Program-made: the position numbers and the translations under genes
Assembly: GCF_028288225.1 (NCBI RefSeq)
Contig: NZ_JAQBOC010000072.1
Coordinates: 24,159-88,158 of the forward strand
DNA: 64,000 nt
DNA from: Mucilaginibacter sp.
GTDB taxonomy: Bacteria; Bacteroidota; Bacteroidia; Sphingobacteriales; Sphingobacteriaceae
Direction of reading: 5' to 3'
Notes under the pieces: generated by a model
What the model was told of the DNA's origin: nothing
What the model saw: only the letters and a program-made list of their open reading frames with translations
The model's database searches: none
Shown here: one piece after another, positions 50,643 through 58,096 of the stretch
How the letters are laid out: each line of letters begins with the position of its first letter
Position numbering within the stretch: the stretch's first letter is position 1

Positions 50643-51515
50643 ATGAAATCAAAAACCTTAATCCCACTGCTGGCAGGCCTTGTTCTGCTGGGCGCTTGTA
50701 AAGGAAAACATGGCTCTGAAGAATTTGTCAACAATAGTAGTAGCAATGCTGACACCCTTAAAGTAGCAGATTCAGCTATCTTAGCACCCCCTAAACTGGT
50801 AAAAACTGCCGATATGCGCTTTAAAGTAAAAAACGTGCAGCAAACCAGCGAACATATTACCGCCCTTACTACAAGTTACCATGGCCTTGTATTGCACCAC
50901 CAGGTCGGCTCATCCGAGCTGCGCAGTATGGATGTTCGCAGGGGTGATGATTCTGTTACGAGGGTAACTGCCTTTAATACTACTGCTGACATTACTGTAA
51001 AAGTCCCGACAGATAAGCTGGAGGGCTTTATGAATGAGGTGGAGCGCATGGGTATCTATATTAATAACCGTCAATTGGATATCTCTGATAAATCGCTGGA
51101 TTATCTTGCGGCAAGGCTCAAGCTTCAAAGCCGCAAGGAACTGGTAAGCCAGCAAAAAAGAGGAAAGATCGTTATAAAAAACCCCGCCAATGTTTTGCTT
51201 TTAAAAGATGACATGGTTGACCAGCAAATTGGCAACAGCCAAATTGATGATGAAGTTAAAAACAGTATAGTTACCCTCAGTTTTTATCAAAGCAATACCA
51301 TTTATAAAGAGATCATAGCCAATGATGATCCGACAGCTTACAATCTTCCGTTTTTTAAACGCCTGGTTAGTGCTATCGAAAATGGATGGTCAATATTTGA
51401 AGAGCTGTTATTAGGCCTGGCAAACTTATGGGTATTAATAATAGCAGGCTTGGGGGTGTGGGTGGTGATAAGGTATTATAAAAACAAAAGGCCTGTTCTC
51501 CATGCTAAAGCCTAA
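50643..51515 (+). CDS. DUF4349 lipoprotein
   Basis: 290 aa. Lipobox LLGAC (Cys19). Residues about 55-225 are the DUF4349 domain: VKTADMRFKVKNVQQTSEHI, ITVKVPTDKLEGFMNEVERMG and LDYLAARLKLQSRKELVSQ, the last being part of a helical arm. It ends with a transmembrane helix (about 255-277, GLANLWVLIIAGLGVWVVI) and a basic tail. The function of the family is unknown, though it is thought to be an envelope protein with a coiled arm. Transcribed alone, with a terminator downstream. Confidence 0.85.
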   Translation: MKSKTLIPLLAGLVLLGACKGKHGSEEFVNNSSSNADTLKVADSAILAPPKLVKTADMRFKVKNVQQTSEHITALTTSYHGLVLHHQVGSSELRSMDVRRGDDSVTRVTAFNTTADITVKVPTDKLEGFMNEVERMGIYINNRQLDISDKSLDYLAARLKLQSRKELVSQQKRGKIVIKNPANVLLLKDDMVDQQIGNSQIDDEVKNSIVTLSFYQSNTIYKEIIANDDPTAYNLPFFKRLVSAIENGWSIFEELLLGLANLWVLIIAGLGVWVVIRYYKNKRPVLHAKA

Positions 51516-51525
51516 ATACACAAAT

Positions 51526-51558
51526 CGGGCGGCGCTTAACATCTGTTCGCCCGTTTTT
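51526..51558 (+). terminator. Rho-independent terminator after the DUF4349 gene
   Basis: CGGGCG (51526-51531) pairs with CGCCCG (51548-51553) across a 16-base loop and is followed by TTTTT. It stands 10 bases after the stop codon. Confidence 0.6.
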
Positions 51559-51640
51559 ATTTAATAATAAATATTATTCCCTTATAAGAAAACCAATATC
51601 GGCCCATTATTGTTAATAGTGAAATCAATTATTAATAACC

Positions 51641-51814
51641 ATGGACGATAAAACAAAAACAGGGAGCCCGGATAGGGATCTGATCAATCCAAGCGAATAT
51701 TATGAGCTGGAATACTGGTCTAAAAAATTTGGTGTCACTCCCGAAAAATTAAGATCGGCAATTAAAGCTGTGGGTTCATCCGCAAAAGAAGTTGAAGCTT
51801 ATTTAAATAAATAA
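51641..51814 (+). CDS. DUF3606 small protein (57 aa)
   Basis: Starting at ATG 51641, it reads MDDKTKTGSPDRDLINPSEY and then YELEYWSKKFGVTPEKLRSA, IKAVGSSAKEVEAYL and NK. The DRDLINxxExYELxYWxKKFGVxxxxLxxAI pattern is diagnostic of DUF3606, small proteins of unknown function often near stress or DNA-repair genes in Bacteroidota. It stops 10 bases before ligD and is likely in the same message. Confidence 0.85.
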   Translation: MDDKTKTGSPDRDLINPSEYYELEYWSKKFGVTPEKLRSAIKAVGSSAKEVEAYLNK

Positions 51815-51824
51815 ACCTGCTGTT

Positions 51825-54539
51825 ATGAGCCTGGAAAAATACGCAGAGAAGCGCGACTTCACCAAAACTGCCGAGCCTAAAGCGGGCAAAAGCGAGGATA
51901 AGGATAAGCTGACATTCGTGATCCAAAAGCACGATGCGTCGCGGCTGCATTATGATTTAAGGCTGGAGATGGATGGCGTATTAAAAAGCTGGGCCGTACC
52001 CAAGGGGCCTTCCACCCATCCAAAAACAAAACGTTTGGCCATGATGGTGGAGGACCATCCTTATGATTACCGCAATTTTGAAGGCATTATACCGGAGGGA
52101 GAATATGGCGGCGGTACTGTTATTGTTTGGGATGAAGGAACTTATGAACCCATTGAAGAAATAAAAGGTAAAAAGGCGCAGGAAAAAGCCTTACTGGCTC
52201 AGCTCAAGTCAGGCTCATTAAAAATAAAACTTAATGGCAAAAAACTGCATGGAGAGTTTGCCCTTGTAAAAACCCACGGCATGGGCGATAATGCCTGGCT
52301 GTTGATAAAACACAATGATGATTTCGCATCAGCAAAGGATATTACCAAAGAGGATAAATCGGTAATATCCGGCAAAACCATTGCCGCGATGGAAAAAACA
52401 AGCGACAAAGTTTGGCAAAATGGCCACGAAGAAATGGTAGATCAACCCAAAAAATCTACTAAAAAAAAAGTAGCGACTGAACCTGAAGAACTTGCTGATG
52501 AAACGCCGGATACAGACCGCATTGATACTGACGCTCTTATAAAATCAGCACCAAAATCATCTATCCCCAAAAAAATAAAACCAATGCTTACCACACTGGT
52601 TGATGAACCTTTTGACGATCCGGATTGGCTGTATGAAGTTAAGTGGGATGGCTACCGTGCGCTGGCCTTTATTAACAAGGGCGAAGTAGAACTGCTATCG
52701 CGCAACAATAAGACTTTCCACGAAAAATTTTACCCGATATATGATCTGTTAAAGAAACAAAAGCTTAACACTGTTCTGGATGGCGAGATCCTGGTGCTGA
52801 ATGAAAAAGGCATCTCCAACTTTGGCGATCTGCAAAACTGGCGTAGTGAAGCGGATGGCGAGCTGGTTTATTATGTTTTTGATATCCTTTGGTACGAGGG
52901 AAAAAACCTGATGAGTTTGCCGTTGATCCAACGGCAGGCTATATTAAAAGAGGTGCTCCCAACCACCGATGACCGTATGCGAATAAGCAAAGTATTTAAT
53001 GCCAGCGGTATTGATTTTTTTAACGCCGCTCAGCGGATGGGGCTGGAAGGGATCATCGCTAAAAAAGCAAACAGCATTTATTCACCTGATCTGCGTTCAA
53101 AAGAGTGGTTAAAGATAAAAGTACATAAACGCCAGGAAGTAATTATTGGGGGCTATACCAAAAACGCTGATACTTCAAAGCAGTTCAGCTCACTATTATT
53201 AGGCGTTTATGAAAATGGAGGGTTGCAATATGTGGGTAAGGTGGGTACCGGCTTTAGTGATAAGGTACAAAAGGAAATGATGGCGCAATTTAAGCCATTG
53301 ATAACCAATAAAAGTCCGTTTGATACAACCCCCGATGTAAATAAACCTTCACGTTTCCGGCCCAATCCGCCCAAAGCGAAAGCTACCTGGTTAAAACCCG
53401 AGCTGGTTTGCGAAGTTGAGTACGGCGAGGTAACCAGCGATGGCGTGTTCAGGCACCCTTCATTCCAGGGAATGAGAATTGATAAAATGGCTAAAGACGT
53501 AGTTAGGGAAACAGCAACGCATACTGATGATGTTATGGAAACAATTGAAAAAGAAGAAAATGACGCTCATGCCAGTGCCATAAAGCCGCCAAAAGGTAAA
53601 GAACGAAAAACCTTACTAAACCCAAAAGAAGAAACACAGGTGCGCAAAATTTGCGGCCATGAGCTAAAGTTTACCAACCTGAGTAAAATTTACTGGCCCG
53701 AAGATAAGGTAACCAAAAGGGATATGTTTAATTACTATTACCAGGTTGCCGAATATATGCTGCCCTATTTAAAGGATAGACCAATGTCGCTCAACCGCTT
53801 TCCTGGTGGTATTCACGGACCAAGCTTTTACCAAAAGGATGTAAAGGATAAAGCCCCTGATTGGGCCAAAACATTCCCTTATACTACCAGCGAAGGAGAG
53901 CATAAAGAATACCTGGTAGGCACGGATGAAGCCAGCCTGTTGTGGATGGCATCATTAGGCTGTATTGAAATAAACCCCTGGTTTAGCCGTGTGCAGTCGC
54001 CGGATAACCCGGATTATTGTGTAATAGATCTTGATCCTGACAAAAACACGTTCGACCAGGTTATTGAAGCAGCGCAACAAGTAAAAAAAGTGCTCGACGC
54101 CATTGACGTTCCCTCTTACTGTAAAACATCAGGCTCAACGGGGATGCATATTTATATTCCGATGGATGCTAAATATGATTATGACCAAACACAGATGTTT
54201 GCCCGTATTATTGTTGGCATAGTACACAAGCAATTGCCGGATTACACAAGTTTGGAAAGAATGGTTGCTGCCCGGAATGGAAAGATGTATCTTGATTTTT
54301 TACAGAACCGCCCCGGCGCTACTATTGCCGGTCCTTATTCGCTGCGTCCAAAAGTCGGTGCAACTGTATCCATGCCATTGCATTGGGACGAAGTAAAACC
54401 CGGCCTTACAATGAAACACTTTACTATTTTTAATTCCATTGATCGCCTTAAAGAAACAGGCGACCTGTTTAAGGGCGTATTAGGTAAAGGCATTGATTTG
54501 GAGAAAACAATTAAAAAAGCACAGGCCACATTTAGCTAA
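51825..54539 (+). CDS. ligD: DNA ligase D (PE-Lig-Pol)
   Basis: 904 aa in the order phosphoesterase, ligase, polymerase. The N-terminal phosphoesterase (about 1-170) has FVIQKHDASRLHYDLRLEMDG, VEDHPYDYRNFEGIIPEGEYG and GEFALVKTHG. An acidic/basic linker (about 205-250) leads to the ATP-dependent ligase with the nucleophile Lys273 in VKWDGYRAL, VLDGEILVL and LEGIIAKKANSIY, and an OB fold up to about 560. The C-terminal primase-polymerase (about 605-900) has Asp735-x-Asp737 in VIDLDPD and KTSGSTGMHIYIP. It repairs double-strand breaks with Ku; no Ku gene is in this window. Confidence 0.95.
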   Translation: MSLEKYAEKRDFTKTAEPKAGKSEDKDKLTFVIQKHDASRLHYDLRLEMDGVLKSWAVPKGPSTHPKTKRLAMMVEDHPYDYRNFEGIIPEGEYGGGTVIVWDEGTYEPIEEIKGKKAQEKALLAQLKSGSLKIKLNGKKLHGEFALVKTHGMGDNAWLLIKHNDDFASAKDITKEDKSVISGKTIAAMEKTSDKVWQNGHEEMVDQPKKSTKKKVATEPEELADETPDTDRIDTDALIKSAPKSSIPKKIKPMLTTLVDEPFDDPDWLYEVKWDGYRALAFINKGEVELLSRNNKTFHEKFYPIYDLLKKQKLNTVLDGEILVLNEKGISNFGDLQNWRSEADGELVYYVFDILWYEGKNLMSLPLIQRQAILKEVLPTTDDRMRISKVFNASGIDFFNAAQRMGLEGIIAKKANSIYSPDLRSKEWLKIKVHKRQEVIIGGYTKNADTSKQFSSLLLGVYENGGLQYVGKVGTGFSDKVQKEMMAQFKPLITNKSPFDTTPDVNKPSRFRPNPPKAKATWLKPELVCEVEYGEVTSDGVFRHPSFQGMRIDKMAKDVVRETATHTDDVMETIEKEENDAHASAIKPPKGKERKTLLNPKEETQVRKICGHELKFTNLSKIYWPEDKVTKRDMFNYYYQVAEYMLPYLKDRPMSLNRFPGGIHGPSFYQKDVKDKAPDWAKTFPYTTSEGEHKEYLVGTDEASLLWMASLGCIEINPWFSRVQSPDNPDYCVIDLDPDKNTFDQVIEAAQQVKKVLDAIDVPSYCKTSGSTGMHIYIPMDAKYDYDQTQMFARIIVGIVHKQLPDYTSLERMVAARNGKMYLDFLQNRPGATIAGPYSLRPKVGATVSMPLHWDEVKPGLTMKHFTIFNSIDRLKETGDLFKGVLGKGIDLEKTIKKAQATFS

Positions 54540-54544
54540 CAAAG

Positions 54545-54640
54545 AGACAAGAAGCAAGAGATCAGGAAGCAAGAAAACTAATGCAGGATCAATACATAAA
54601 AGAAACGCTTCCGTCCTGACTCTTTTATCTTGACTCTTAA
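54545..54640. repeat. Inverted repeat after ligD
   Basis: AGACAAGAAGCAAGAGATCA and AGGAAGCAAGAAAAC units on the left face CCGTCCTGACTCTTTTATCT and TGACTCTTAAATCTT on the right. It resembles the CAAGA/GATTC-type low-complexity repeats between other genes and may attenuate. Confidence 0.5.
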
Positions 54641-54651
54641 ATCTTATAACT

Positions 54652-54855
54652 ATGCCCTCATCTGTTGTTGCAGATATGGAATACAATGAAGAGAAATCAT
54701 CGCTGCGGATAACTTATACGTCTGGTGCTGTGTACGATTATTTAGGCGTACCTCCCGAAGTTTTTAAGGAAATGAAAATTGCAGGCTCAAAAGGGACATT
54801 TTTAAATTACATGATAAAGGGCAAATACCGATATAAAAAGATCAGGCAGGTGTAA
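54652..54855 (+). CDS. KTSC-domain small protein (67 aa)
   Basis: The KTSC domain (named after the C-terminal part of lysyl-tRNA synthetase) is recognised by MEYNEEKSSLRITYTSGAVY, DYLGVPPEVFKEM and the GSKGTFLNYMIKGKY ending. It covers nearly the whole 67-aa protein, which is likely cytoplasmic. It follows ligD by 112 bases on the same strand; a functional link to repair is only suggested by position. Confidence 0.87.
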   Translation: MPSSVVADMEYNEEKSSLRITYTSGAVYDYLGVPPEVFKEMKIAGSKGTFLNYMIKGKYRYKKIRQV

Positions 54856-54914
54856 ATATTTACGTCACTTTAAATTAAAATTATAAAATGCGTTTAAATT
54901 TTTAGGTAAACAAT

Positions 54915-54922
54915 TATATTTG
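54915..54922 (+). promoter_or_regulatory. Candidate -7 element (TATATTTG)
   Basis: TATATTTG fits TAnnTTTG and is followed by GCGCCAC, then, 22 bases on, the ATG at 54945. It is the best promoter candidate for the small membrane protein gene. Confidence 0.45.
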
Positions 54923-54944
54923 CGCCACATTAAACAAAAATAAA

Positions 54945-55130
54945 ATGAACTCAACAGAAAACGCCAACGCAGAAGGTCACTATAAATTAATGGTACTTGC
55001 AATAGTGATAGGTACAATAGGTGTTTACTTGCGTTTTGCTGATTTTCATTACTCTTCAATAGTATCAAATATCATATTGATCATTGGTGTTTTATTAGCA
55101 TTGAAATCTATATTCGCAATACTTAAGTAA
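54945..55130 (+). CDS. Small two-helix membrane protein (61 aa)
   Basis: From ATG 54945: a short polar start (NSTENANAEGHYK), a hydrophobic helix (LMVLAIVIGTIGVYLRFA) and a second helix (SIVSNIILIIGVLLALKSIFAIL). I do not recognise a named family. It resembles a small conserved inner-membrane protein of the Sphingobacteriaceae. It has its own promoter candidate and a terminator-like hairpin. Confidence 0.62.
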   Translation: MNSTENANAEGHYKLMVLAIVIGTIGVYLRFADFHYSSIVSNIILIIGVLLALKSIFAILK

Positions 55131-55151
55131 GTCCAAAGTCTTTAGTAACAA

Positions 55152-55182
55152 GTCTTAAGTCAATAGCAAAGTGACTTAAGAC
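55152..55182. terminator. Hairpin between convergent genes
   Basis: An 11-bp perfect stem, GTCTTAAGTCA (55152-55162) against TGACTTAAGAC (55172-55182), with a 9-base loop and further flanking pairing. It lies between the small membrane protein and the end of gldB. Confidence 0.65.
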
Positions 55183-55208
55183 TACAGACTCAATACTTTC
55201 ACCCCCCC

Positions 55209-56252
55209 CTACTTTCCCTTATATTTCGATTCGTTCAGGATCTTTTGCGCATCTGAATTGGCCATTAGTGCCGGCAGGGTAACTTCAGGATGTCTCTCCA
55301 TATATTGTTTTACAATTTGCCAGCCCGTCCAGATGGCAAGCTTTGGCGCCGATTCATTCTTTTCGCCCAGTCCGGGGGTAAAAGGCGCCGGGTTAAGGTA
55401 TTTCTGGATTTTGGGATAGTCACTTTCGTAAAGCAAATTCTCATCTAAAAAATAGGCCCATATTTTCGATTTAAAATCTTCGCACCATTTTATTTGCGCA
55501 TTGGTGTAGCCAATTTTGGTACTGTCGCCCACATCGGGGAGCACCTGGTCCATAAAGTACATAATCTTGCCATTGTAAATCATTTTCGATAACAGGGTTT
55601 TGCTGCTGTCGCTCTCTGGGAACATGTCTTCGCGGGCCAGGCCCTCAACAATACGCGGCACTATGTTTTCCTTATTAAAAAATTGCGACATATAATGCGG
55701 GTAAAGATTGGCAAGTGAAGGATAAAATCGCGAGTTTCCGCCTAAAAATAAATCAAGCCCAACGCCGAAGTAATTATTGCCAATCATCTCCTGATGCTCA
55801 AAGCCCGAGTAAAACGAATAAACTTTGGGCAGCTGTTTTTTTGGAAAGTAATATTTTATATGCCTGAAGGCGTCGGTTAGCTCGTCGTTCTGCTTATCCA
55901 GCCCATCTTTAAATACAGAATCAACGTCATGCTTTAAGTCGTTATAACCCTGGTTGGCAAAAACCTTTCGTAACAGTTCAAAATAGGATGTATCTTGCGT
56001 GTTTATGCGGGCTTCCTGCAATATCACACAAATAAAATCGTGATAAAACACACCGTATTTACGCTGTAGGTAAGCGGCTTGTGCTCCCATTGGTTTTGTA
56101 CGCATAGCGTCAAATTCTTTATCAAAGCGCTCAATCTTAACATCAACAGGTATATTGCTAACATCAATCCTTTTATGGTTTGTACATGCGCTGATAACCA
56201 GAGCGGCTAAAAAGAAAAAATAAAATGGTTTTTTGGGGTTTAAAACAGTCAT
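55209..56252 (-). CDS. gldB: GldB gliding motility lipoprotein
   Basis: 347 aa from ATG 56252 (an in-frame TTG upstream is not needed). Lipobox VISAC with Cys23. The body fits GldB: IPVDVKIERFDKEFDAMRT, FYHDFICVILQEARINTQ, FYSGFEHQEMIGNNYFGVGLDLFLGG and ENIVPRIVEGLAREDMFPE. GldB is needed for gliding in Flavobacterium. The divergent nadE next door is a neighbour also known from gliding Bacteroidota, although gldC, usually beside gldB, is not present here. Confidence 0.9.
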   Translation of the reverse strand: MTVLNPKKPFYFFFLAALVISACTNHKRIDVSNIPVDVKIERFDKEFDAMRTKPMGAQAAYLQRKYGVFYHDFICVILQEARINTQDTSYFELLRKVFANQGYNDLKHDVDSVFKDGLDKQNDELTDAFRHIKYYFPKKQLPKVYSFYSGFEHQEMIGNNYFGVGLDLFLGGNSRFYPSLANLYPHYMSQFFNKENIVPRIVEGLAREDMFPESDSSKTLLSKMIYNGKIMYFMDQVLPDVGDSTKIGYTNAQIKWCEDFKSKIWAYFLDENLLYESDYPKIQKYLNPAPFTPGLGEKNESAPKLAIWTGWQIVKQYMERHPEVTLPALMANSDAQKILNESKYKGK

Positions 56253-56267
56253 TGTTTGTGCTTTGAG

Positions 56268-56275
56268 CAAAAATA
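56268..56275 (-). promoter_or_regulatory. Candidate -7 element (TATTTTTG) for gldB
   Basis: The minus strand TATTTTTG lies 15 bases before the gldB start, and TTG (56299-56301) is 23 bases upstream of it, slightly too far. It shares the 97-base divergent region with nadE. Confidence 0.35.
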
Positions 56276-56349
56276 ATTTTTATTTGCATTTAAATATGCA
56301 ATCAACGGAATTAAACCGTTTGTTATTTATCAATCAGAAAATTTTATAA

Positions 56350-57999
56350 ATGAAGATCGCGTTAGCCCAGCTTAATTATCATGTCGGAAATTTTGAATCA
56401 AATACTGCCAAAATTATTGAGCATATTCAAAAGGCCCGTACCAATGGCGCCGACCTTGTCGTATTTGCCGAACTATGCGTTTGCGGCTACCCATCACGCG
56501 ATTTTTTGGAGTTTGATGAGTTTATCGACCTTTGCGAAGCATCGGCACAAAAAATAGCCGAAGAGTGTTATGGCATTGCCTGTATAATAGGCTTGCCAAC
56601 CCCTAACCACCGCACCGAGGGAAAGGATTTAAACAACTCTGCTTATTTTATCGAAGAAGGTAAAGTTAAAGCAGTGGCCAATAAGGCACTGCTGCCCAAC
56701 TATGATATTTTTGATGAGTACCGTTATTTTGAACCATCAACCGAGTTTAACTGCATTGAATTTAAAGGGCACCGGATAGCATTAACCATTTGTGAGGACC
56801 TCTGGAACACCATCGAAAACCCACTATATGTTACCCGCCCAATGGACATTTTGATAGCGCAAAAGCCCGATGTGATGATAAATATTGCTGCCTCGCCTTT
56901 TGCATATAACCATGATGAGGAGCGGATTAATATCTTAAGCGATAATGCTAAAAGATATCAGCTACCCTTGCTATATGTAAACCATGTGGGCGCACAAACC
57001 GAACTGATTTTTGACGGCGGATCATTAATTTTTGATAATACCGGAAAGCTGATAGATGAGCTGCCTTATTTTGAGGAGAGCGTTGCTTATTATACTTTGG
57101 ACGATAAAGGCATTGTAACTTTTGAACACCCTACAACACTTAAAGTTGAAAGACAAAGCGATATTGAGCAGATCCACAAAGGGATTATTTTAGGGATAAA
57201 GGACTATTTTTATAAATCGGGATTTAAACAGGCGATATTGGGTCTTTCAGGCGGGATTGATTCTGCAGTGGTATGTGCATTGGCAGCTGAAGCTTTAGGC
57301 CCTCAAAATGTTATGGCGGTATTATTGCCCTCACATTTCTCAAGCGACCACTCTATCAAAGATGCGGAGGACCTGGTTAACAACCTGGGTTGTATGCATG
57401 AAACTGTCGCTATAAAAAATATTACTGAAGCCTTTGAAGCCACCCTAAGTCCACAGTTTAAGGGACTGCCGTTTAATATTGCTGAAGAAAATATCCAGTC
57501 GCGCAGCCGGGCAGTATTGCTGATGGCCATGTGTAATAAATTTGGCTATATTTTATTAAACACCTCCAACAAAAGCGAGGCAGCTGTAGGCTACGGAACA
57601 TTATATGGCGATATGTGCGGCGGTATCTCTGTTATTGGCGATGTTTACAAAACGCAGGTTTTTGAGCTAGCCAGGCACATTAACCGCGACAAGGAAATTA
57701 TCCCTATAAATTCTATTATCAAACCACCATCAGCAGAGTTAAGGCCCGATCAAAAGGATACCGACTCGCTGCCTGAATATGATATTTTGGATAAGATATT
57801 ACAGGTGTATATTGAAGAAAGACGTTCATCGGCCGAGATCATAAAAATGGGCTACGATGAAAATACCGTTCGACGGGTGATAAAGCTGGTTAACCTTGCC
57901 GAACATAAGCGCTACCAAACCCCACCTATTTTAAGAGTATCGCCAAAGGCTTTTGGCATGGGGAGAAGGATGCCGATAGTAGGGAAATATTTGTCGTAA
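56350..57999 (+). CDS. nadE: Glutamine-dependent NAD+ synthetase
   Basis: 549 aa in two domains. The N-terminal nitrilase-type glutaminase has the triad Glu41 (VVFAELCVCGYP), Lys112 (ANKALLPNYDIFDEYRYF) and Cys148 (LTICEDLWN). The C-terminal NAD synthetase has the ATP pyrophosphatase P-loop GLSGGIDS (298-305) and the later NTSNKSEAAVGYGTLYGD. It converts deamido-NAD to NAD with ammonia from glutamine. Divergent to gldB. Confidence 0.95.
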   Translation: MKIALAQLNYHVGNFESNTAKIIEHIQKARTNGADLVVFAELCVCGYPSRDFLEFDEFIDLCEASAQKIAEECYGIACIIGLPTPNHRTEGKDLNNSAYFIEEGKVKAVANKALLPNYDIFDEYRYFEPSTEFNCIEFKGHRIALTICEDLWNTIENPLYVTRPMDILIAQKPDVMINIAASPFAYNHDEERINILSDNAKRYQLPLLYVNHVGAQTELIFDGGSLIFDNTGKLIDELPYFEESVAYYTLDDKGIVTFEHPTTLKVERQSDIEQIHKGIILGIKDYFYKSGFKQAILGLSGGIDSAVVCALAAEALGPQNVMAVLLPSHFSSDHSIKDAEDLVNNLGCMHETVAIKNITEAFEATLSPQFKGLPFNIAEENIQSRSRAVLLMAMCNKFGYILLNTSNKSEAAVGYGTLYGDMCGGISVIGDVYKTQVFELARHINRDKEIIPINSIIKPPSAELRPDQKDTDSLPEYDILDKILQVYIEERRSSAEIIKMGYDENTVRRVIKLVNLAEHKRYQTPPILRVSPKAFGMGRRMPIVGKYLS

Positions 58000-58000
58000 T

Positions 58001-58083
58001 AGTTTTTTTCTATCTTGTAATTCACTGCCGCGGGTTTTAGCGCAGCAATGTTGGTTAATTGTTTTTTTTCTATCTTGTAATTC
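58001..58083 (+). repeat. 60-base tandem duplication downstream of nadE
   Basis: The block of T followed by CTATCTTGTAATTC occurs at 58003-58023 and again 60 bases later, at 58062-58083, with one more T in the second copy. Between them lies a TTTAGCGCAGCAATG piece of the CGCTGC/GCAGCG repeat family. It looks like a small tandem duplication in the nadE-permease gap. Confidence 0.6.
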
Positions 58084-58096
58084 CTATTACCAGCAT

